DNA from: Phytobacter ursingii
Lineage (GTDB): Bacteria > Pseudomonadota > Gammaproteobacteria > Enterobacterales > Enterobacteriaceae
Assembly: GCA_901456055.1 (NCBI GenBank)
Contig: CABDWT010000016.1
Location: forward strand, 921,360-985,359
DNA: 64,000 nucleotides
Direction: 5' to 3'
The notes under the pieces were generated by a model. The model was not told where the DNA came from. It saw nothing but the letters and a program-made list of their open reading frames with translations, and made no database searches. Positions 8,765 through 19,206 of this stretch are shown here, one piece after another (within the stretch, counting starts at the first letter, position 1; each line of letters starts with the position of its first letter). The translations under genes were made by a program, and so were the position numbers.

Positions 8765-9850
8765 TCACAGATCTCCGTAGAGGGCGCGAAGCTCTGCCAG
8801 AACCGGCGCCGTGTCCGGTGCGGACACCACCGCCAGCAGGGCCGTCTCCAGCTGCAGATATTCGTCCGGTGTCATGGCAATGTGGGTGCCGTCCAGCCCC
8901 AGTATCACCCTTTCCCCTTCGCCACGGGGGATATACAGCGACACCAGGCTGTCCCGGGCATTCCACTGGTGCGTGGCCCCGAGCCATGCCCGGGCCTGCA
9001 TATAGCGAACCAGCGCACTGAACACATCCCAGCCCAGCGCCAGTGACACCCGGCCGGCACTCACGAACAGGCTGAAAGCCGGTGCCTGCCACGGGGTCCC
9101 GGGCTGTTGTGGAAAGCGGTTCCCCCGGACCTGCAGATGCAGGCTGATGTCCGCCACCGTGGCCGTCCGGCTGAGATCATCCGTCACCAGTCCGGTTGCG
9201 GCCGCCCACCCTTTCATCGCCTGCTGGTCCGGGTTCTGTGCGCGGATGACCAGCGGGAAGATGCGTTTCAGCCGTGCCGGCGTACAGATCCGGGACAGCA
9301 CTTCATCCGGAAAGGCCGTGAGGTTCAGCGCACCGGACGCGAGGGGGCGCAGCAGGAATTCAGCCCAGGCCGAGTCCACATTATGCGGCATGGCCGCCAT
9401 GAACCTTTGCGTCTCTTCACGGTAGTTCTGCCCTGGGAGATCAAAGGCCCGGTTGATGTAGTGCGTGTCCACGGCAATCCCGTTTTCCGCAGCGTAAACC
9501 AGCGCCCCGAAGGTGATGTCCAGCAGCGCCTCCATGACCGGCCAGCTCATGAACGCACTGCCGGTCTGGCAGGCGGCATGTGCCCGGGTAAACAGCCAGC
9601 GCAGCTCGGCGGTTTTCAGGGACTGGCGCCCGAAGGTTTCTCCCCGGACAACCTTCCGGTAGAGCGACGCCTGCGTGCCACCGGGATCGGCCTGCAGGGC
9701 AAAATAGGCGTCATCGGGTGAGGTGGTCCTGAGCGCGTCATCGAGGAGCTTTTCGGTCAGGGCATTGACCGAGGTGTCTTCCGCAGAGGCACGGGACTTG
9801 AGATCCTCAATCAGTTTTTTTGGAAACCGTAATGTCAGCTGGCTGAGCAT
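8765..9850 (-). CDS. Plasmid protein with N-terminal RHH motif, 361 aa
   Basis: Start at the ATG at 9850 (MLSQLTLRFPKKLIEDL); the open frame runs further upstream, but that part lacks coding character. Residues 3-45 have the Arc/MetJ ribbon-helix-helix pattern: a beta strand QLTLRF, helix, then SVNALTEKLLDDAL. Residues 60-361 form an unrecognised helical domain rich in Ala, Leu and Trp. Such a layout suggests a DNA-binding or autoregulated plasmid protein. A small frameshifted gene follows on the same strand. Confidence 0.55.
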   Translation of the reverse strand: MLSQLTLRFPKKLIEDLKSRASAEDTSVNALTEKLLDDALRTTSPDDAYFALQADPGGTQASLYRKVVRGETFGRQSLKTAELRWLFTRAHAACQTGSAFMSWPVMEALLDITFGALVYAAENGIAVDTHYINRAFDLPGQNYREETQRFMAAMPHNVDSAWAEFLLRPLASGALNLTAFPDEVLSRICTPARLKRIFPLVIRAQNPDQQAMKGWAAATGLVTDDLSRTATVADISLHLQVRGNRFPQQPGTPWQAPAFSLFVSAGRVSLALGWDVFSALVRYMQARAWLGATHQWNARDSLVSLYIPRGEGERVILGLDGTHIAMTPDEYLQLETALLAVVSAPDTAPVLAELRALYGDL

Positions 9851-10357
9851 GATGCTGTATTCTCGCGGGTGGAAATTATCTGAACAAGAATGCACCGGTT
9901 TAAAATAATTTGCACGTAAATATTTAAATGACATGATGTCATTAATGGCCGGGAATGTCTCTTTTACTTCCTCTCCGCACCGGAGATCCGAAAAGCGGCA
10001 GACCCGGATCTGCCGGTTACCGCCCCGAAAATTCTCATGAAACGTTTTCAGAAGATGTCCTATACTCCCGTTACACAAGGGCTGCGCGGTGTTTCCCGCC
10101 CCCGCGCCCGGACACGGCAGCAATGTGAGTTCAGCCGCTTTGTTTATTCTTTCACCGTGGTACACTTCCGGAAAGTCTCCATATGCAGAAAAGTCGGATC
10201 ACACCGAAACGGCCATCCGGTAATTTAACGAAGTGGTTATATGCCTGCTTATTATCAGGTACGTGATTTTTACGACATGCGATAATGCGAAATGAAAGGA
10301 CGGCCGGCCGGGAGAGATGATTTCAGGGCGGGATAATTTCAGGAGGAAGGATTTTAT
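9851..10357. other. Intergenic region between divergent genes
   Basis: Promoter region of two divergent units. Around 9895-9950 the sequence is AT-rich and lies just upstream of the leftward RHH gene. The rightward gene at 10358 has the strong AGGAGGAAGG site. No other gene seen. Confidence 0.4.
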
Positions 10358-10663
10358 ATGGCATCAGCTGCGCGTAAGAAGATCACCGTCACTGAAATGC
10401 ACGCGGCACTCATCGCCCTGGGGCATGACAAATTGTGGTTGCGTGATCCGGTACCGAAAGGACGTAAAAAGGGTGTGTGCCAGATTGTGACCTGGGACGA
10501 TTATGTTGTGGCCCGAAACGATCTCGATGTTGATACCAAAGGCTGGGATTTTACGGATAAGGCAGGGGTCATCTTTCCGTGTCCGCCAGGAAGCCAGCCA
10601 TCACGTTTCGATGATGAGCTGGATGAATGGGCCGTGTTTCAATATTCCGTGCTCTATAGCTAA
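10358..10663 (+). CDS. Hypothetical protein, 101 aa
   Basis: A 101-residue protein beginning MASAARKKITVTEMHAAL, preceded by AGGAGGAAGGATTTTAT. It is charged, has no membrane helix, and the middle (KKGVCQIVTWDDYVV) suggests a mixed alpha/beta fold. I do not recognise the family. It is the first gene of a rightward run that ends with resD. Confidence 0.55.
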   Translation: MASAARKKITVTEMHAALIALGHDKLWLRDPVPKGRKKGVCQIVTWDDYVVARNDLDVDTKGWDFTDKAGVIFPCPPGSQPSRFDDELDEWAVFQYSVLYS

Positions 10664-10781
10664 TACCTGCTAAACATGCCGGGCGGGATTTCAGAGCGGA
10701 GGCCGATGATGAGGTAAAAGCACCGGACCACCTCCGGGGATGCATGATTTCAGGGTGGGTTAACTTGGTAAGGAGGGTTGT

Positions 10782-11090
10782 ATGTGTGCGTCATGTAGTT
10801 TACAGGCTGAGTATTTTCATACCGTTAAGTGCATGTATCAACATCTCGTACTCTCTCATCCCGTACTGTGGCTGAGGGATTCGTCGCGTGTCAGAACCGG
10901 TTACGTTTCCCGTAATTTTCTGTCTGTCAGAGGCCGGGTTCTTGCTGTCTGGAAAGGTCCGGGTCTGGGCTGGCGGTTACGCCAGCCAGGTGAGCGGGCA
11001 CCTGATGAAAATCCTGACCCGTGCCGGGAAGATTTTGTTGAACTGACCTGTGAGGCGGATACATTCCAGGCATTTATGCTCATTGAATGA
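10782..11090 (+). CDS. Hypothetical protein, 102 aa
   Basis: Begins MCASCSLQAEYFHT after a strong AAGGAGGGTTGT. The product is mildly basic with several Trp residues; the N-terminal CASC could bind metal but the pair is not repeated. It ends 15 bases before the frame of the following membrane protein gene. Unknown function. Confidence 0.45.
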   Translation: MCASCSLQAEYFHTVKCMYQHLVLSHPVLWLRDSSRVRTGYVSRNFLSVRGRVLAVWKGPGLGWRLRQPGERAPDENPDPCREDFVELTCEADTFQAFMLIE

Positions 11091-11141
11091 CGCATAACTT
11101 AAAATGTGCGACGGGATTTAGCGACTGGCAGGAGAACAACA

Positions 11142-11867
11142 ATGATGCAGGATAATGTTGCAGAAGGAATGGCGGCTGTGGCCTCGCATCCGGTTACCGT
11201 GCAGGTGTTTATGCAGGGACCTGGTATCTGGGGTAACGTGGCCACCGGCTTAATCACCGCCGTAGCGGCGATTTTAGCCGTCATGCTAACGCACAGGTTT
11301 ACGCTCCGGCGTGAGAATCGGGCGGCAGAGAAAAAAATGAAACAGGCAAGGCAATTTATCGCCATTGAACTGATATTTCTGCTGGAAAATTTCGCCGAGT
11401 CCTGCTCCGATGTTGCAGCTGATGCGGGTGAGAATAATGACGATCCCGAACCCACCCGAGAGCCAACCGTCGGCTATCCTGCTCTCAGTTTCACAGACGT
11501 CAGTGGCGACTGGCAGGTTCTTGATGCACGTCTGATGTATCGAATCAGGGAGCTTATCGTTCTACAGCAGGAAGCCCATAAAGCTATTGCGTTCGTCGCG
11601 GACGCAGACTGTTTCGGGCAGCGTTATGAATACTTCCGTAAGCGCCAGTATGAGTATGCCCGTCTGGGGCTAAAAGCCATCATTCAGGTCAGACGCCTGC
11701 GCAAGGTGGCCGAATTTCCAGAAACACGTCTTGCGATTTCGGAATGGTCAGCTCAACGTGTTATGTGGGATGTATGGAGAAAGGAGCGTCGTCGAAGGGC
11801 TAAAGAAGCCGCCGAAGAAAGAATAATGTTAGAAAATCCAAACTACCCGGAGAGCCAGGATTTGTGA
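11142..11867 (+). CDS. Single-pass membrane protein with charged cytosolic domain
   Basis: Start placed at 11142 because GGCAGGAGAACAACA precedes ATGATG there; an in-frame ATG 12 codons earlier lacks a site. The 241-residue product has one membrane helix at about residues 32-53 (GLITAVAAILAVMLTHRF) and a long helical, Arg/Glu-rich C-terminal domain. Its last codons overlap the GTG start of resD (ends 11867, resD starts 11864), indicating translational coupling. Family unknown to me. Confidence 0.55.
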   Translation: MMQDNVAEGMAAVASHPVTVQVFMQGPGIWGNVATGLITAVAAILAVMLTHRFTLRRENRAAEKKMKQARQFIAIELIFLLENFAESCSDVAADAGENNDDPEPTREPTVGYPALSFTDVSGDWQVLDARLMYRIRELIVLQQEAHKAIAFVADADCFGQRYEYFRKRQYEYARLGLKAIIQVRRLRKVAEFPETRLAISEWSAQRVMWDVWRKERRRRAKEAAEERIMLENPNYPESQDL

Positions 11868-12649
11868 GCAGCGTGATTCCCTATTCTCAGTCTTTTCATC
11901 AGACACCGTCGCTGCCGGTGACCATCGATTATCCGGCTGCGCTGGCATTGAGACAGATGGCTGTGGTGCATGATGAACTGCCAAAATACCTGCTTGCGCC
12001 GGAAATAAATGCCCTGCTCCACTATGTCCCGGATCTTCACCGCAGGATGTTACTGGCAACCCTGTGGAACACCGGCGCGCGTATCAACGAAGCCCTGGCC
12101 CTGACGCGGGGGGATTTTTCTCTGATATCACCATATCCGTTTGTGCAGCTGGCCACACTCAAACAACGTGAAGAGAAAGCGGCCCGCAGTGCCGGCCGTA
12201 CGCCCGCCGGTGCCACTCCCCACCGTCTGGTTCCGCTGTCAGATCAGCTCTATGTCAGCCAGCTGGAGATGATGGTGGCCACCCTGAAAATTCCGCTCGA
12301 GCGCAGAAATAAACGCACCGGGCGGACAGAAAAGGCGCACCTCTGGAATGTTACCGACCGGACGGCGAGGACGTGGCTAAATGAAGCCATTGACGCCGCT
12401 GCGGCCGACGGCGTGTCGTTCTCGGTACCGGTGACCCTGCACACGTTTCGTCATTCCTACGCCATGCACATGTTATACGCCGGAATTCCGCTAAAGGTTT
12501 TGCAGAGCCTGATGGGACATAAATCACTCAGCTCGACGGAAGTGTATACGAAAGTTTTTGCGCTCGATGTTGCGGCACGGCACCGCGTCCGGTTTGCTAT
12601 GCCGGAAGATGAAGCCGTTAAGCTTATGAAAAAGTTTCATCCCGGTTAA
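11864..12649 (+). CDS. resD: ResD-type tyrosine recombinase (plasmid multimer resolution)
   Basis: A 261-residue tyrosine recombinase that closely matches the F plasmid ResD (D protein). The catalytic set is visible: R in GARINEALAL, HTFRHSYA, GHKSLSSTE and the tyrosine in EVYTKVF. ResD acts at the rfsF site in the F replication region to resolve multimers, which keeps copies available for partition. It uses a GTG start four bases inside the upstream gene, and the repFIB gene follows, as on F-like plasmids. Intact. Confidence 0.92.
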   Translation: MSSVIPYSQSFHQTPSLPVTIDYPAALALRQMAVVHDELPKYLLAPEINALLHYVPDLHRRMLLATLWNTGARINEALALTRGDFSLISPYPFVQLATLKQREEKAARSAGRTPAGATPHRLVPLSDQLYVSQLEMMVATLKIPLERRNKRTGRTEKAHLWNVTDRTARTWLNEAIDAAAADGVSFSVPVTLHTFRHSYAMHMLYAGIPLKVLQSLMGHKSLSSTEVYTKVFALDVAARHRVRFAMPEDEAVKLMKKFHPG

Positions 12650-13550
12650 AGTGCCTGACATCCTCCCCTGCTGAAGGATGAGGTATTACAGCGCATCTGA
12701 TAACTTGACTATGTTTTTCCGATAGTGCCGAGCTGTCTAGGGGGTTAGCATTTTTTGTACATTAATGGTGCATATTTGAAGGTGATAGATGCGGGTCGTC
12801 ACCTTAAATGGCAGTTACCGCGACAGCTATATTATATTGTGCTGCTTGAAAACTGGCAGAGCGTTACAGGGGTATTCCCTATACCCAGGCCAGAATTCAC
12901 GTAGCGCTCCTCTCATCTTCCTGTACCCTTGTTTTTTGCTCCGCTCCTTTACGTCGGTAACCCTCCCCCCGGGTTACCAGCCGCACATTCCGGATGAGTG
13001 CATACCGCAGTCATGGAAGATCACCTGAAAAACTCACGGACAGCATAGACTGCCGACCCCACACTTTCTTTCCAGCGCACTGCATCGATCTGGCGGTGTG
13101 ATTTCAGCACATACGGGTATTTGCAGAGTATCTATCGCCAGGTGTCCGTCTTCCGCGGATGTTTTTCCACTTCCTCATACCGCAAACAATATATTCTACA
13201 CGGCACATGATTGCATCGGCCAGTTTCCTTGATCACACAGAGTCCGGTTTCTGCCACTAAGGAAAATCAACACAGGTAACTCGTTGACATACTCTTCTCT
13301 GGCAGCAGTTCGAAATGGACGAACCGGACATGCATTTTCTTCTTACGATTCTCATCCTAAGAGTGAAACCGGCTCCAGGCCTGTGGAACCAGTGAAATAA
13401 GGAAGGAAAGATTTTCGCTTAGCCCCGACAGCATGACGAACTTATTCAGAAGGTATGGCTCCGGACTGTGCGTTAGCCTTCCCCGCTCGAGGTGGATCAG
13501 TACATCACGCAGGTCTTCATTTAACGTCAATATCAGCCAACAGCGGGAAA
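12650..13550. other. Non-coding region between resD and the rep iterons
   Basis: No gene. It contains one isolated iteron-like word (GCATACCGCAGTCA at about 13000) and should contain the resolution site used by ResD, which I could not delimit by eye. Open frames here have no ribosome binding sites. Confidence 0.4.
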
Positions 13551-13797
13551 ATTGACTGCGGCATGCAGGCCATGATTTCTCAGTCAATACATGGAACGTA
13601 TTACCCGCCAGAAGCACATGCCGCAGTCAATATCACCTTTTTTTCGAAGTAAATAGCATACCTCAGTCAATTTAAAGCGCGGAAGCTTGCGGAACAGGGA
13701 GAGGTATATTGACTGCGCCATGCGTGATGCGTATTACAGTCAATAATAGAGAATAAAAGCACACCGCAGTGAATTTTTGCGTACTACAGTCAATTTT
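13551..13797. repeat. RepA iteron array downstream of repA
   Basis: About eight imperfect copies of an iteron of the form GCATACCNCAGTCAAT occur here in both orientations (for example near 13551, 13580, 13615, 13649, 13709, 13729, 13760 and 13779). RepFIB and P1-type initiators bind such sites. Downstream arrays in this family act in copy control and incompatibility by titrating and handcuffing initiator. Confidence 0.85.
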
Positions 13798-14812
13798 CTG
13801 GCTTAATACTGGTGAGCGCTTCGGCCAGCTTTTGCGGATCGATACCCGCGGCTTTCAAAGCCTTAATGACCTCATCATAGTTCTGCTCGGGAGACTGCTC
13901 CTCTACTTCTTTGCGAGGCGACTTCACGGTACTGCTAATTAATTTCGGGTTGCGATAATGCACGCTGAAATAGGTTGCCCGTCCGCGTTTGAATTCGGTG
14001 TAATCCAGATACCCGATATTTCGCAACTGCTCCATTGCTTTGCGAACGGTATGGTTCTGCGTGTACACGTTTGAGGTGAGGTTCAACCGGTCCCGCATAC
14101 GTTTCATTGAGATTGGCGCCGGGTTCTGAGGCAGGCTTTCGATGTAGGTATACAAGGCTTGAGCAGACTCTTTACGCTGCAGGGCGTCGATTGCCTTCAA
14201 CCGCAGCAGTACCCGCCGGTCCATGTGGTAGAGCTCGAAGAGTTTGGGTTCTGCCTTGATCTCCACGATATCTTCGTTGATATCATAGTAAGCTGACTGC
14301 ACCAAGTGTGTAGTCCAGCCTTTAGTGTCACTCTGGAACTTCAACGTAACGGTCGCCAGTTTGAACAGAGAGTTGCTGATACGGTCGCGCATTTTCTTAT
14401 TTGAACGCCGCGAATCAAAACCACACATTTTAACGAACTCAACAAAAGACAATTCCAGCGTGTCTTTTTTTACGCCATACTCTGACATGGAGCGAATGAT
14501 CCCAAGCCAGACTTTAAAGTCCGTATCCATGTCCAGACGCGATCCTGTGATCCTGACATCGGTGTACCCCTCGCTCTTCGCGATAGACAGCTGTACAAGC
14601 TCCTCGGACGCATCTGTGACATTTTTACAGTTAGCCTTACTCTTTCCTGTCGATTTCAGCGTAGGAACGAAGAGACCAAGCCTCATGAGCGCAACAGGTT
14701 GAACGGTACTGGTGCTGTTAACATCTAGCTTAACAACTTCACCGGTTTTCTTATCAACCTCCTGCAAATTTAGAGGTAAGGTATTATTTTCGCTCGTCAT
14801 TTTTGACTCCAA
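13790..14812 (-). CDS. repA: RepFIB-type replication initiator RepA
   Basis: A 340-residue initiator of the RepFIB/P1 RepA type: it contains [19 protein letters not shown] near the N terminus and the paired winged-helix regions ending at [15 protein letters not shown] and [19 protein letters not shown], all familiar from IncFIB RepA. It binds the flanking iterons and opens the origin. A second ATG (MTSENN) at codon 5 is an alternative start. Divergence from the E. coli F-type RepFIB protein is moderate, which suits the Klebsiella IncFIB group, but exact typing needs a search. Intact. Confidence 0.92.
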   Translation of the reverse strand: MESKMTSENNTLPLNLQEVDKKTGEVVKLDVNSTSTVQPVALMRLGLFVPTLKSTGKSKANCKNVTDASEELVQLSIAKSEGYTDVRITGSRLDMDTDFKVWLGIIRSMSEYGVKKDTLELSFVEFVKMCGFDSRRSNKKMRDRISNSLFKLATVTLKFQSDTKGWTTHLVQSAYYDINEDIVEIKAEPKLFELYHMDRRVLLRLKAIDALQRKESAQALYTYIESLPQNPAPISMKRMRDRLNLTSNVYTQNHTVRKAMEQLRNIGYLDYTEFKRGRATYFSVHYRNPKLISSTVKSPRKEVEEQSPEQNYDEVIKALKAAGIDPQKLAEALTSIKPEN

Positions 14813-14814
14813 CA

Positions 14815-14825
14815 GTTATCCACAA
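14815..14825 (+). promoter_or_regulatory. DnaA box at the RepFIB origin
   Basis: TTATCCACA, the consensus DnaA box, at 14816-14824, three bases outside the repA start. It marks the edge of the origin. Confidence 0.85.
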
Positions 14826-14837
14826 AGGCAAGTATAA

Positions 14838-15270
14838 ATGCATATCTCAGTCAACGGAAATACATGCCTTAGTAAATACAGTTGCATATCACAGTATTAG
14901 ATAATGCATACATCAGTCAACATTTAACACGCTATAGTCAATGCTGAGAGCCCTTTAGACCAGTCAGAACGGGAGCTCAAGCGATCCGGGGATCTCTTTA
15001 TGATCTCATTGTGATCTTTATAGGATCATTTATTGGATCGATACTATGAATAACTCTGTCAGACCTTCCCACATCAAAATTGACGTAAGTCCCACACTTG
15101 GGATGATATTTTGAATACACCTTATAGTTGGTGCATCGTCATGATCTCGAATTATCGCCCGACCAGATCAAATCTTGACTGTAGTGCGTGACCTGCATCG
15201 GCATGTTCTGCTCACTTTGAATAATGGAATTCCATACCTCAGTCAATATATTGCATACCATAGTAAATAT
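14838..15270. other. oriV: Origin of replication (iterons and GATC cluster)
   Basis: Iteron copies related to those downstream of repA occur at 14838-14943 and at 15173-15270. Between them, 14982-15040 holds six GATC sites in about 60 bases with AT-rich spacing. In the related P1 origin, a DnaA box, iterons and a cluster of Dam sites in the unwinding region make up oriR. By that analogy this is the functional oriV, probably subject to Dam methylation and SeqA. Confidence 0.8.
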
Positions 15271-15477
15271 TCACAGCAGGAAAGAGTTGGTGTGCGTACT
15301 CGACATCAGCGCGTTAGTGCTTTCAGTAAGATCAGCTCTTTTCCGCTTCCTCAACGCTTTCTCACGCAGCGAGAAAGCGTTCTGCGGCGAGCGGCAGTAA
15401 TTATTATTGACAGCGGGGTATGCCGTATCCGTGAAATTTCATCTAATCCAGATTGATAACCGCCTGTTTTGTTAGCA

Positions 15478-15569
15478 ACTTTGCATATTTAAGTTCGCTT
15501 TGCGTTTTTATTGTTGCTTTGCAATAAATTCCAAGATTTACTAAAATAGTGCAAAGTGTTGATTAAAGG
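15478..15569. promoter_or_regulatory. sopAB promoter-operator
   Basis: CTTTGC occurs at 15479, 15498 and 15517 and inverted (GCAAAG) at 15551. On F, repeated CTTTGC elements are the SopA binding sites through which SopA, helped by SopB, represses its own operon. The spacing of 19 bases between direct copies supports real binding sites. Confidence 0.8.
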
Positions 15570-16745
15570 ATGTTCAGTATGGGACTCATGGATACACTCA
15601 ACCAGTGCATAAGTGCTGGTCATGAAATGACGAAAGCAATCGCCATTGCGCAGTTTAATGATGACAGTCCGGAAGCCCGAAAGATAACCCGGCGCTGGAG
15701 AATTGGTGAAGCCTCAGATTTGGTTGGCGTGTCATCTCAGGCTATCAGGGATGCTGAGAAAGCTGGCCGACTGCCTCACCCTGATATGGAAACCCGTGGA
15801 AGAGTTGAGCAACGCGTTGGTTATACCATCGAGCAAATCAATCACATGCGGGATGTATTTGGTACACGACTGCGCCGTGCTGAAAATGCGTTTCCGCCAG
15901 TGATTGGAGTTGCTGCTCATAAAGGTGGTGTTTACAAAACCTCAGTATCGGTTCACCTAGCTCAGGACCTTGCTCTGAAAGGACTCCGTGTTCTGCTTGT
16001 TGAAGGCAATGACCCACAGGGAACAGCTTCTATGTATCACGGATGGGTGCCCGATCTTCATATTCATGCTGAGGACACTCTCCTGCCCTTTTATCTTGGG
16101 GAAAAGGATGATGCCAGCTACGCTATAAAGCCCACATGCTGGCCTGGCCTTGATATCATCCCGTCCTGTCTGGCACTGCACCGCATTGAAACCGAGCTGA
16201 TGGGGAAATTTGACGAAGGCAAATTACCTGCTGATCCGCACCTGATGCTCCGTCTGGCCATTGAAACTGTCGCTCATGATTATGACGTGATAGTTATCGA
16301 CAGTGCCCCCAACCTTGGTATCGGTACAATAAATGTTGTATGCGCTGCAGATGTACTGATTGTCCCTACTCCTGCCGAGCTGTTCGACTACACCTCAGCA
16401 TTGCAGTTTTTCGATATGCTTCGCGACCTGCTTAAGAACGTGGATCTTAAAGGCTTTGAGCCAGATGTCCGTATTCTGCTTACAAAATACAGTAATAATA
16501 ACGGCTCGCAGTCCCCGTGGATGGAAGAACAAATTCGGGATGCCTGGGGAAGCATGGTCCTTAAAAATGTTGTGCGCGAAACGGATGAAGTCGGTAAAGG
16601 TCAGATCCGTATGAGAACGGTTTTTGAACAGGCGATTGATCAACGTTCTTCAACCGGTGCTTGGCGTAACGCCCTCTCTATCTGGGAGCCTGTTTGCAAT
16701 GAGATTTTTGATCGTCTGATTAAACCACGCTGGGAGATTAGATAA
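15570..16745 (+). CDS. sopA: SopA partition ATPase
   Basis: A 391-residue type Ia ParA almost identical in outline to F SopA: N-terminal HTH domain ([20 protein letters not shown]), deviant Walker A ([12 protein letters not shown]) and the Walker B region [13 protein letters not shown]. It forms the ATP-dependent gradient that segregates SopB-bound plasmid copies and also represses the operon. Start could instead be the ATG at 15579, which is better spaced from AAAGGA. Stop is followed by sopB with one base overlap. Intact. Confidence 0.95.
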   Translation: MFSMGLMDTLNQCISAGHEMTKAIAIAQFNDDSPEARKITRRWRIGEASDLVGVSSQAIRDAEKAGRLPHPDMETRGRVEQRVGYTIEQINHMRDVFGTRLRRAENAFPPVIGVAAHKGGVYKTSVSVHLAQDLALKGLRVLLVEGNDPQGTASMYHGWVPDLHIHAEDTLLPFYLGEKDDASYAIKPTCWPGLDIIPSCLALHRIETELMGKFDEGKLPADPHLMLRLAIETVAHDYDVIVIDSAPNLGIGTINVVCAADVLIVPTPAELFDYTSALQFFDMLRDLLKNVDLKGFEPDVRILLTKYSNNNGSQSPWMEEQIRDAWGSMVLKNVVRETDEVGKGQIRMRTVFEQAIDQRSSTGAWRNALSIWEPVCNEIFDRLIKPRWEIR

Positions 16746-17716
16746 TGAAGCGTGCTCCTGTCATTCCAAGACATACAACACATACTCAATCGACTGAGGA
16801 TACTTCATCACCGGCACCGACGGCGCCTATGGTGGATTCGTTAATTGCTCGCGTGGGCGCCATGGCCCGCGGTAATGCCATCTCTCTGCCGGTATGTGGC
16901 CGGGAAATAAAGTTTACCCTTGAGGTACTTCGGGGAGACTCTGTTGAGAGTGCTTCCCGCGTATGGTCAGGCAATGAGCGCGATCAGGAACTGCTTACCG
17001 AAGATGCTCTGGATGATCTTCTCCCATCTTTTTTGCTGACCGGTCAGCAGACACCGGCTTTTGGCCGGCGTGTATCTGGTGTCATAGAAATTGCGGATGG
17101 CAGCCGTCGCCGTAAAGCCGCTATCCTGACGGAAAGTGATTATCGTATTCTGGTAGGTGAACTGGACGATGAGCAGATGGCAGCATTGTCCAGACTAGGT
17201 AACGATTATCGGCCGACAAGTGCTTATGAACGTGGTCAGCGTTACGCAAGCCGACTGCACAATGAGTTTGCTGGAAATATTTCTGCGCTTGCCGATGCTG
17301 AAAACATTTCGCGTAAGATCATTACTCGCTGCATTAATACGGCCAGATTACCAAAGTCCGTTGTTGCTCTGTTCTCTCATCCCGGAGAATTATCTGCACG
17401 GTCAGGTGAAGCTCTTCAGAAAGCTTTTAAGGATAAAGAAGAATTACTGAAGCAGCAGGCCGCCAGTCTTCATGAGCAGAAGAAAGCCGGTGTAATCTTT
17501 GAAGCTGAAGAAGTCATTACTCTTTTGACATCGGTACTTAAAAAGTCTCCAACATCTAGAGCGAACCTGAGCTCTCGGCATCAGTTCGCGCCGGGTGCAA
17601 CGGCATTGTACAAGGGGCATAAAATCGTTCTGAATCTTGACAGGGCTCAGCTTCCTGCTGAGTGCATTGATAAAATTGAAGCCATCCTGAAGGAACTTGA
17701 GGCTCAAGGTTCCTGA
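16745..17716 (+). CDS. sopB: SopB centromere-binding protein
   Basis: A 323-residue ParB homologue matching F SopB: arginine-finger N-terminal region, ParB/CTPase motif around [20 protein letters not shown], the HTH around [20 protein letters not shown] and a C-terminal dimerisation domain. It binds the inverted repeats in sopC just downstream and stimulates SopA. Start codon overlaps the sopA stop region. Intact. Confidence 0.95.
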   Translation: MKRAPVIPRHTTHTQSTEDTSSPAPTAPMVDSLIARVGAMARGNAISLPVCGREIKFTLEVLRGDSVESASRVWSGNERDQELLTEDALDDLLPSFLLTGQQTPAFGRRVSGVIEIADGSRRRKAAILTESDYRILVGELDDEQMAALSRLGNDYRPTSAYERGQRYASRLHNEFAGNISALADAENISRKIITRCINTARLPKSVVALFSHPGELSARSGEALQKAFKDKEELLKQQAASLHEQKKAGVIFEAEEVITLLTSVLKKSPTSRANLSSRHQFAPGATALYKGHKIVLNLDRAQLPAECIDKIEAILKELEAQGS

Positions 17717-17835
17717 TAGCCCATAAATTTATAAATATAATTTCCTAATCCTATTATCCTCTCATCTCCAGCTGTACTGAGCTGGTCGGTATGTAATGTA
17801 CTGACCAGCTTCATTCAAATCAGGAGAACATCAAC

Positions 17836-18080
17836 AGGGACTATTGTTCCACATACGGCTGTCATCGTCTGAACATCACTGGGACCATGGTCCCACATAC
17901 AGCTGTCATCGTCTGAACATCACTGGGACCGTGGTCCCACATACCGCGGTTATCGTCTGAACATCACTGGGACCGTGGTCCCACATACCGCGGTTATCCT
18001 CAGAATGTCAGCTGGGACCACGCTCCCTATACTGTGTTGCCTCTGTCTGAGATTCAGATGGGATCATGGTTCTGCATGCA
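17836..18080 (+). repeat. sopC: sopC centromere, short degenerate array
   Basis: Six units of about 43-45 bases, each starting with a version of TGGGACCGTGGTCCCA, the SopB palindrome. The middle copies (from about 17879, 17924 and 17968) are close to perfect; the first (GGGACTATTGTTCC) and the last two (GGGACCACGCTCCC, GGGATCATGGTTCT) are decayed. F carries twelve near-identical 43-bp repeats, so this array is half as long. One intact copy is known to suffice for F partition. Confidence 0.9.
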
Positions 18081-18246
18081 CCATTCAGGGATGAAAGTTA
18101 GTTGTCAGCATGCATGTCCTTATATCTTTTATAAATCACACATGAATACGTTGTCATGGAAAATAAAGAGCGGTATCTGAAAATTAATCTAACTCTTTTA
18201 AAGATAGTAATAACTTACACCATTAAAATATCGTGCTATGCAATCT

Positions 18247-18750
18247 TTAAGTTCGACGTATATTACCTTCAGATTTTGGTGATGCATAAAACCAGGCAAT
18301 AGGCAGTTCCTTCCAACGGGTCGTATAAGCTGACGATAACATTTCTCGTTTCATTTGCCATTCAGGAGCAATGCCTCGTCCCGCAAACCACACTTCCCCA
18401 GACCGTAATGGCAAATACCGTCCACGACTTTCATCAGCTGATTACTGTTGTTTCGGGGCTGAGTATCATCGAACATATTCAGTTGCGAAACCCCGGTAGG
18501 AGTGAAATCATTGAGCATGCAACCCGCTTTTGCATATCGATGGTCATTCACCCAGATCCGATCCAGTGCTTTCACCGCTGCGGCTATGATGTCCTTGGCA
18601 TCCTGTGTGGGAATCATCAACTTCTCACTGGCCACATTCCCGTAATACGGTTCGTTGGCCGCGAACGGTGACGTCTTCACAAAAACGGCTATATGCCTGC
18701 AGAACTGACGCTCGCCGCGCAGCTTTTCAGATGCACGCTCAGCGTACTAA
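18247..18750 (-). pseudogene. umuC: umuC fragment (DNA polymerase V catalytic subunit), broken
   Basis: Read leftward, the region encodes the C-terminal part of UmuC: YAERASEKLRGERQFC, VKTSPFAANEPYYGN, MIPTQDAKDIIAAA and VSQLNMFDD are recognisable, then a one-base shift near 18385 moves to the frame that gives EWQMKREMLSSAYTTRW and ends at 18247. Upstream, a TAG and then loss of homology near 18750 mark the truncation. No umuD is visible. It is a relic of a plasmid SOS mutagenesis operon. Confidence 0.8.
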
Positions 18751-18756
18751 CAAACT

Positions 18757-19005
18757 GTGTGGCGTGCCACGATGCTGGCTGGTTTTGCGCTGCGTAAACA
18801 GGATCCCCGGTTGGCAAATATTCTGGCCGAGCTGCTGAACGAAAACACCACTTTCGAAGAAATGATGATGGTGATGCAGGCTATATTTCCCGAAGAGATG
18901 AAGGGGCTGGTTAACCGTAAGCCAGCAGCGACACTGATTCAGGATCGCGATTCAAAAGACAGGTTACCGGCTCCGTCTGATAACGAGACCCGCGACAATG
19001 CCTAG
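18757..19005 (+). CDS. Hypothetical protein, 82 aa, possibly N-terminally truncated
   Basis: Open frame beginning at a GTG, with ATG at 18772, that starts where umuC homology ends. Product contains LAGFALRKQDPRLANILAEL and a helical, acidic middle part; no ribosome binding site precedes either start. I suspect the gene lost its 5' end in the rearrangement that truncated umuC. Function unknown. Confidence 0.4.
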   Translation: MWRATMLAGFALRKQDPRLANILAELLNENTTFEEMMMVMQAIFPEEMKGLVNRKPAATLIQDRDSKDRLPAPSDNETRDNA

Positions 19006-19038
19006 GCGATGTTTGGCCAGTCTAAAAAGGGGATGTAA

Positions 19039-19206
19039 ATGACATTCACCTCCCGGGTTAAAAGCGTTGCTGCAACCATGTTCCTTAAGGCCGGTGTGCC
19101 CGAACAGCAGCTGCGGACCCGCATGAAATCGGTGGGGCAGAATATGCTTCTTGCCAGCACTCTGCCGACCGTCCCGCTTGTAATGTTTGATGATGTGTCG
19201 GTTTAA
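19039..19206 (+). CDS. Small hypothetical protein, 55 aa
   Basis: ATG at 19039 follows AGGGGATGTAA. The product starts MTFTSRVKSVAATMF and ends LVMFDDVSV. A short frame without ATG (19207-19272), rich in Leu/Ile, follows and could be a second tiny membrane peptide. A terminator lies at 19314, so these form the end of the unit that starts at 18757. Confidence 0.45.
   Translation: MTFTSRVKSVAATMFLKAGVPEQQLRTRMKSVGQNMLLASTLPTVPLVMFDDVSV

Noticed and set aside
13551-15270. Short repeats around repA as a CRISPR or IS remnant
   Set aside because: Words are RepA iterons in both orientations at an origin with a DnaA box and GATC cluster.
17836-18080. Regular repeats that look CRISPR-like
   Set aside because: Each unit carries the SopB palindrome, the inter-palindrome sequence is also repeated, and the array follows sopB; no cas genes.
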